A DNA stretch of 64,000 bases from positions 23,028,019 through 23,092,018 of the forward strand of contig OY987270.1 of the NCBI GenBank assembly GCA_963920665.1. Direction: 5' to 3'. Shown here in pieces: positions 57,258-64,000 of the stretch. Both the position numbers and the translations under genes were made by a program. This stretch comes from Straminergon stramineum (Eukaryota; Streptophyta; Bryopsida; Hypnales; Calliergonaceae). Every line of letters starts with the position of its first letter. The stretch's first letter is position 1. The notes beneath the pieces are model-generated. The model was not told the origin of the DNA, searched no databases, and saw only the letters and a list, made by a program, of their open reading frames with translations.

Positions 57258-60200
57258 GTGAGACTTCTGTGGGCTTCAGCAGTCTTCTTTACCTATAGTT
57301 TTCTTCTTGCTGGAGCGTTTAGATTTTACCGGACTCAGACTTGTTGCGGAGTCACAAGCAAGAAATGGCTATCTGGCGCAATAGTGTTGTTAAGAGAAGG
57401 GAGTTCTGTTTTGCCTTCAATCTCATCTTCTCGCTTTCTTCGACTTCAGAGGCCAAGCTGTGGAGATGGTTTGCGCTTGAGCCGGCAGCAGCTCAGCCTG
57501 ATCCACCATCACGGGAGCGTGCTCCCGATGCACGGACGTTACGAAGTTTGACGTTGAGACTGGAAGATTTTTGAGGAGCTCCAGTGGGAAAGATCTTGTT
57601 GAGAAAGCTCTTCACCAAACATCAAAGCATTCTTGTTGGCACAACGCGTACTCGGGTTTGTTCTTGTCTTGTAAAGAGATTTTAAAAAGAAGAGAAAAAG
57701 GCACGGCTGGTTGTGAGACTCACGAACTATGTTATGAAGGTTTCTGAGAGAGACGCAATAGATTGCCCTGACTTTGTCCTCATATCCAAGTGTACAAGTA
57801 GCCTTAGCGATCATATTAATTCTATCTTCTTCGCCTTCTTCATTGACGAGGCTTCCATGTGCCACCATCTCCAGTACGTAATTTCTTCTATGCCCTTCTT
57901 CTCTCATATTTGTTTAATGCTCTCATTTTCCATGCTTAGCTTTCATGCGAAGATGCTAATATTTCTGCTTTTTTTCTTAAACCCTATGGACCAAGAGTTG
58001 AAACCTTTAAACTCTAATGAACCAAGATGCCCAAATTGGGCCTCATTTTTTGTAAGCAGTTTTGAGTAGGTCACACAGGGAATTTCTTTTGTCCAGCACA
58101 TGCAATCTTTTGCTTTGATTCTAGTGATGTAAAACCTGGTCCCACCTGAAATACATTTTTACTATGAGAGCAGTCAAAATAGTCATTTAACAACTTTGAA
58201 TCCTTGGTCTTTACTCGTTGGGGTTTAAAGAGCAGATATTGATTTATTATGAGAGGCCACTGGCATTACCGATGACTTTTAGACTGATTCTTGCTCACCC
58301 ACGCCCTCTACCCATCAACAGCGTATAGTCTAAATGAATTTGATGGAATGATCCTTGGCCTACCGATGAACTTTGATTCTCCTTCTACAAGAGCGAAGCA
58401 TTCAAGGAGGAAACTAAACACGTGATCAATGAGCTCAAAGGATCTGCCCAAGGGATGGAGACTTATCTAAGAAAAAATGGAATCTCAAACGAGTGCCATA
58501 TCTCAACAGAATGAGTTTCTCATTTCTAAGCAAAAGTTAGCACAAATCATGATACAAGAACATTCAAATCAACTTGTAAGCGAATATCATTGTTTGCATG
58601 CTGAGATACGAGAAAAGGTCAAGAATGGCTTCTCAGGTGTTCTTACTGTGACTTTCATTACATATCTCTTTTTCTTTTTGTTTTACTTTGGACATGACTA
58701 CCTAATTCGAATGCCGTTCTTTTTCATCCCTACTACGAGAGAATACAGATATTAATTCCTTGGTGTCCGAGAAAAAATCATACCTTACATTTTTTATGTG
58801 AGAAATATGACTTTTTATTTTCAATAATTAGCTATAAGTTTTCAACGTGGACATTGAATTTCTTGCTTGGATATTTTGGGGTTAACTAACGATCTAGCTT
58901 GTGCATTGTTCTCTGGAGGTTGGAAAGTATCATTTTTAATTCTTTGTTTTAGTATTGCATTTTATATGCTAATAAGTTTTTACTTGTGGAGCTTTTTGTT
59001 GTTGATGGTTTGAGGTTTTTGTCACGCAATATTTTATGGTTGACATCTAACACTTGTAGATCTGAGCTTGGCAACAAAAGAGGTTCATGAGCAGTTGTGA
59101 GTTGTGGAATCCTTGCAAGAAGAGATGACAGACAAGCCAAAAGAGATGTTACTCCAGCAAATTGACATCTTTGATCACCAGCACAACCTGGCAAATTCAC
59201 TTCGTAAGGAGTTTGCAACGCTTCATGACAAAACTTATGAAATCACACTTTCCATGTTTGAAAAATCCTCAAGTTTACATGAGAAGTCTGTGATAGCAGA
59301 CTCTTTAGGCTCTTTACAGGAAAAAACGCATGATATGGCCAACTCTTTGGCCAAGGAGTTCTCAAGTCTACATGAATAATTGCACGAGATTACTCAAACT
59401 GTAATGGCGGAGTTCTCTAGTTTATATGGCAAACGCAAGAAATCAACAATGGAGTTTAAAGTTGAGCTTATCTCTAGAGGTCGCCATATTTTTTTGTCTT
59501 TAATAGTACTCACCTTCAATTTGTTGGTGTTTAAACACCATCATTTGTTTTGATGGTATCAATTAGCTCTAGTCAACATGAAAGTATTGCGATGAGCGTT
59601 GTATTAACTGAAGCATTTTGCAAGTCCTTCCTTGACCGGTCAGAAAGCATTGCTCAATGAGCAAGTCCAAGTTAAAGAGGGACTTCACAATGTGAAGAAG
59701 CTGCAAGAGAGTGCTTGTGAAGAGAACCATGCTTGAGTATTGGCATTCTCTCAGGAGGCTAAGATGCATCAACAGGAGTTTCTTACTTGGCAAACAAAGC
59801 TACAAGCAATGCATGAACAACTGACAAGTGGTTCCAATGCAATGCCTGAAGCATGGGTGACAAACAACATATTTTGTTCTCACTTCTACAATTAATGAGC
59901 AAGATCATGGGGTCAATTATGTATCAAATCTGATATCGTAATGGGTATATTTCTTGTTATAAACATTTGTCATGAAACCATAATGTTCCGTGTTTTCCAA
60001 GATTGTTGGTGACGCTTCTAGATTTTCTTCAATCTTCTTCTAACTTGGCCAATGGGTTGTGTGCAAGAGTCATTTGTGTCAAAGCAATCAGCAGTGTTTG
60101 CATCTCTTAAGCGGTTATTCTTTCTACATAATGCAATCCTGGTGAAATTAAGGGCTTTAAAGACCTTCATGTTCTATGTTGCAACCTCTATTTTCATCTA

Positions 60201-60600
60201 CATGAGCACCAGCATGAAGCAGACTTACAATGCTCACTTGTTACTTCACTGTGGTATATTTGGTCTCTCATATTTTGCTGTCATTGTTCATTATCTCAAA
60301 AGTCTCAATCATCTTAATGTTTTCATATCTTTGTTTTTCCTTGTTAAGGTATTCAAGAGTAGAGATAATCATATTTATAATTTTAGTTACTAATTTGACT
60401 TACAAACATACTTTATTTACAAGAAAGAGAAACTTATATTTTGAATTGCCAAGAGGTATAATTGAGTCTGTTGCTACAATGATGCTAGGCCTCTTACATT
60501 TGTTGCGGAGCTATGGATTCTTTGTAGCCAGACAGCCGCCTCATTGGGATTACATCAAACCTTGTTGCTATTGATAATCCCTCTATCAACAATCAATGTG
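57258..60600 (+). pseudogene. GEX1: GEX1 / KAR5-like nuclear fusion gene, decayed
   Basis: A gene with introns, not a processed copy. 57,541-57,877: N-terminal Cys-rich domain (GKDLVEKALH, CWHNAYSGLFLSCKEI, then SLSDHINSIFFAFFIDEASMCHHLQ) with a frame change in an A-run near 57,685; donor GTAATT. 58,392-58,575: KEETKHVINELKGSAQ, a shift in the A-run at 58,465, then SQQNEFLISKQKLAQ; donor GTAAGC. 59,060-59,470 and about 59,615-59,870: coiled-coil repeats (KTHDMANSLAKEFSSLHE) and QEFLTWQTKLQAMHEQ. 60,038-60,348: QESFVSKQSAVF, LFFLHNAILV and membrane segments around FIYMSTSMKQTYN, the most characteristic GEX1 stretch. Stops: TGA 59,098-59,100, TAA 59,377-59,379, TGA 59,734-59,736. The family acts at the nuclear envelope in gamete nuclear fusion. 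The start is unclear: a signal-peptide-like frame begins with GTG at 57,258. Confidence 0.75.
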
Positions 60601-61498
60601 ACATGAAAAAGGCCAAAATTCATGTATGGCATAGATGTTCCAAAAAATAGTTGGTTTTCATACATGGAATTGAGGTGCATGTAAGCCTTCATCCATGAAT
60701 TTCGGGCACATTGTAGGCATGAATTGTGACCAATATCCATAATTCAAATTTTAGCACTTTCTAAGTATGAAGGTTGGAGGATTTATATGCATGAAAATAC
60801 ATAAATTTCTTTACATGAAATTGCACAATTTTGTGGGTGAAATTGAGGCACTTTTATTGCAAAAAAGGGTACACATAAATGTAAGCTAATCCCCTACACA
60901 TCTATCTACGTAATCTACCTATGCATCTACCTACCAAAACTTCCAACATCTACAAACACCCTTCTCATTCTCATTCCCATTCCCTTTGACTACTCTCAGC
61001 ACTTCGTTCAGCCCCTCAAGGTCTTCAACAATCTTCCCATCTCATTCTGATTAAGCAATCATGGACATCACAATTCTTCATGCAAGATTCAAAAAGCATG
61101 CATGATTACACCCACCTCACTGCCCTACTCAACCTTTGCATAAACCTTACAAACACACCTACAACACCTCTTCTTGCATTCGCTTAGTATTCACATTCAT
61201 GAATTTCTCTCTGGCATCATCTCTCGTTCCCTCTTCGTCCTCTGTGATCCCTCCTCACAACAATCACATTCACAAGTTTTGGAATTTTTTTGGTTTCCTC
61301 CCCACCTACAAATTGTCAAAAGTAAGCACAACAGTGACCAATTTGTAGCAAAAAAGGGCATTAAGGAGAAGCACCGGGAAAAAAAAGGATATTCACCTTT
61401 CTAAGAGTGAAAAGACACTCGTCTTCTACCTTTGTCTGGAACTAGGCCTTTCCCAGCATCAATCATAGCATGTCCAGAGCGTACTGACTTACACGTGA
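60601..61498. other. No gene seen
   Basis: AT-rich sequence with several ATGAATT-like and CATGAAATT phrases. No reliable frame; it may hold further decayed GEX1 introns. Confidence 0.4.
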
Positions 61499-61741
61499 CT
61501 TAGAAGTGCTCAAGGTGGTGCATTTCGAAAACAAATCCTATCAGATGGGAATGAGGATGGATTCCAAAATCGCTGCATATGTACCTGCAACAATTTTACT
61601 ATTAGAAAGAAGATCACACCTTCAGATGACATTAAGGCCATGCTTCAAAAGTTGAGGAGAAGCCCAACCAAAACTAAAAAGTTTCACAAGACTATGAAGA
61701 GTAAACAGGATGCTGCCAAGCCAAAGGCGTGTCGTAAATAA
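61499..61741 (+). CDS. Short unassigned open frame, possible last exon
   Basis: About 80 open codons end at TAA 61,739-61,741. A Cys pair (NRCICTCNN) is followed by a Lys/Arg-rich tail (KLRRSPTKTKKFHKTMKSK). No internal ATG near the start, so an exon is more likely than a gene. It might be the 3' end of the GEX1-like gene or of another one; no evidence decides. Confidence 0.25.
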   Translation, partial: LRSAQGGAFRKQILSDGNEDGFQNRCICTCNNFTIRKKITPSDDIKAMLQKLRRSPTKTKKFHKTMKSKQDAAKPKACRK

Positions 61742-64000
61742 TTGGGAATAGTCCCCAATTAAGACATTAATAATTGAAATCCACCAATAGCATCAAGTCG
61801 AAAACAAAGTGGCATCAAGTTCAATCAAAAGAGGGACCTTAAGATGCAAGGACTTTTAAGTGTCTTCAGGCAGTCATTGACATAAACAATTAAAAAAAAA
61901 AACTGTGTGGATTCTACATCCTACTCTGAAGTGAAAACAACTCTCAGACGATCATCTCAAATTACGTCAAAAGAAACCGTAACTCAACCACACCAATTGT
62001 ATCACGGAGAATCTTCCACCATGGCACCCACCCTATACTATAAAATGCAATCCACAACAACCAAGAAAGATGCAATTCACTCTATATCAAGGCATGCATC
62101 ACAATTCACACAATCCTCACAAGTTAAATCAAGGGACACCCTAACTTCATTTCACGGTGAGGAACGCATCCTAAGATCTTTGCAGTAGGCAGAAGAGTGC
62201 ACTGACCTGTGAAAAGGGCTGGACGAGGTCTTGCAATCGGCTTCAGCTCCTCAAGGGACAAAGAAAGCAATCAGGAATGGCCAAGGACAGAATCTCCATA
62301 GAGTTCCCATCGTTACCAGAGCGGGTAGTTGTGTACGCACACATAATACGCACACATATTATTAACATACCCATGTCATAGCTGAGAAACTGATGTATCG
62401 AAGACCTTGCTCAATCAAAAATGTCTACAAAGAATAATTGTGACTAAGTACAAAGCATGTAAGATGCTGATGGAAGCAAACTAAAGTAATATCACCAACA
62501 ACTAAAGTCCATCAAACAAAATTTTGGGTGTGATAGAGGTAATTGCCGGATCTCCCACATCAAAGGATCATCCTCTTTGCACATTATATAAAAAGGTTGC
62601 CGCCGCGAACTACGTTGTATACTTTACATGTGCAAATTAATCAGAAATCACACCTGGTTGTACTGATGCCAGAATGAGGAGCAAATAAGAAGTATGAACC
62701 GTCGCGGCATCACTTGGCAGGTTTTTCATCCATTCGTCGCGCACCGCAGCCGAGGAGCGCCTCAAACAAATTTGAAACCCTAAAAAGTTTGCGAGAAGAG
62801 TGTGAAGGCCATAGATGACGAAAATTGACAACAATTGGATTGAAAGGTCGTGGCTTCAAAGCTTGTCAAGAGGAGAAAGAGGTGTCAAGCCGGCAAGGCA
62901 ATCACGCGAGATGCTAGAGATGGCACCGGAGGGGGACGGGAGCGACGTCGGCAAAGTAGTGGAGAGAGTTGACGATATGTGAACAGTACCCTTGTCGTGG
63001 TGCCATTTGATTGTACGTAGAATTAGCGGAGAACCCGGATAGCTGGTAACCGCGTTTGACTGGCAAATTTGATTGACACTTTGTTGAGTTTTTAACCCTT
63101 AACCCCTAAAAGATTTAAGGATGTAAAAGTGTAAGGATTTTACTCCTAAAATGCCCAAGGCTTGTTTTCAAGTTCTTGGAATTTGTTCTAAATTGAATGA
63201 ATAGCCAATGTTTTGATAAATTGTATTAGTTTTCTTAAATTGCAACCTTACAAATTCAAATAGGAAAAGAAAATACAACAATGTCACTTTTAGATTGAAA
63301 GATTATAATGTTTGATAATATGGATATTAAAACTATGAAAATCTTTTAATTCTCTATTTACATGTAAAATCTTAAAAGTTGGTCCCTCAAAAAAAAAGCT
63401 AAAGAGATTTACATGCATAATCTCAATAAATTTATGGCTTCTCAAAATTTCTTCTACAATTTGATATAATGAATTTTTAATGTGATTTTTTTCCCAAGAC
63501 CTAATGTATTTAATGTATTTAAGGCTCATTTTCAAAAGCCCTCAACAATATAGAAGGTCAAGCTTGCAATGGACATCCTTGCACAAAATCTTCAATAGGA
63601 AAATCATAATCATATGTTTTCAAAATTAGATCTTTGATGATAAAATTAGACTTTAAAAATATTTAAAAAAAATATATAAACTACTAGAAGTAGCAATTTG
63701 GTTAGGTGTCATTTAACTTCAAAGTATTGTCACACCTAAATATGGTGCCTTGGGCACTTAGAGGTAAACAATATTCATGTTGTACACTATGAATACCATT
63801 ACAATTTTTAAATTAAAAGGCCATTTGCACATAGTAAACATAGAAAAAGAAATTTAATGCAATTTTTTTGGTGAGATTGCATAGAAATGCATTCTTGCAA
63901 TGGGATTTTCATGGGACTTTTGGAGTAGGATTTTGAAAGGAAAAAATCTTGTATACAAGAAGTGTTGAAAGAACATAAGATATTGTAGACCATTCCCTAC
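61742..64000. other. No gene assigned
   Basis: Mostly AT-rich. A minus-strand frame at 62,834-62,637 has a short hydrophobic run (SYLLLILASV) next to a GC-richer leader (62,700-63,000), which could be a first exon, but there is no known motif. From 63,100 on the sequence looks intergenic. Confidence 0.4.

Overview
This window looks like repeat-rich nuclear DNA of a streptophyte plant (a land plant or charophyte relative; I cannot place it further). The evidence is a Ty3/gypsy retrotransposon with a tRNA-Asp-type primer site, a plant-type hAT transposase (BED plus DUF659-like), an En/Spm-type accessory protein, a GEX1-like nuclear-fusion gene with introns, and three TTTAGGG telomere-type units. 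There are no bacterial-style operons. Nearly every coding region here is mobile or decaying. The in-frame stops are mostly TAG and TGA, the pattern expected when methylated CAG and CGA codons lose cytosines.

Layout. 1-1.2 kb: a minus-strand gene cut by the window edge, with one in-frame TAG. 2.0-9.2 kb: a 17-bp minisatellite open in all three plus-strand frames, split by a 2.16-kb insert with 13-bp inverted ends. 9.2-11.0 kb: a truncated LTR. 11.0-22.3 kb: a minus-strand Ty3/gypsy element (LTRs, PBS, gag-pol, PPT). Its long LTR carries its own roughly 640-codon reading frame; the other LTR has lost most of it. 22.3-25.0 kb: exon-like pieces and a 546-bp tandem repeat containing a large foldback. 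25,047-46,654: a 21.6-kb giant hAT element with inverted ends, an 8-bp target duplication and related empty sites in the same window. 46.7-49.4 kb: the repeat resumes and exons of a gene with a ParB-like DGNHR motif follow, with a 253-bp MITE. From 49,389: a CACTA-type terminus, then a minus-strand gene joining an En/Spm-type accessory domain to an FCP1/HAD-like domain. 57.3-60.6 kb: a decayed GEX1/KAR5-like gene. The last 3 kb has nothing I can assign.

The giant hAT is the most unusual object. Besides a transposase (two in-frame stops) it carries a protein-kinase-like gene and two copies of another gene, one with a RING-H2 domain. Clusters of a GGCGGGGACGTAC motif lie just inside both ends and also immediately upstream of every gene in the element. 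This suggests one sequence code used both for end recognition and for co-regulating the cargo.
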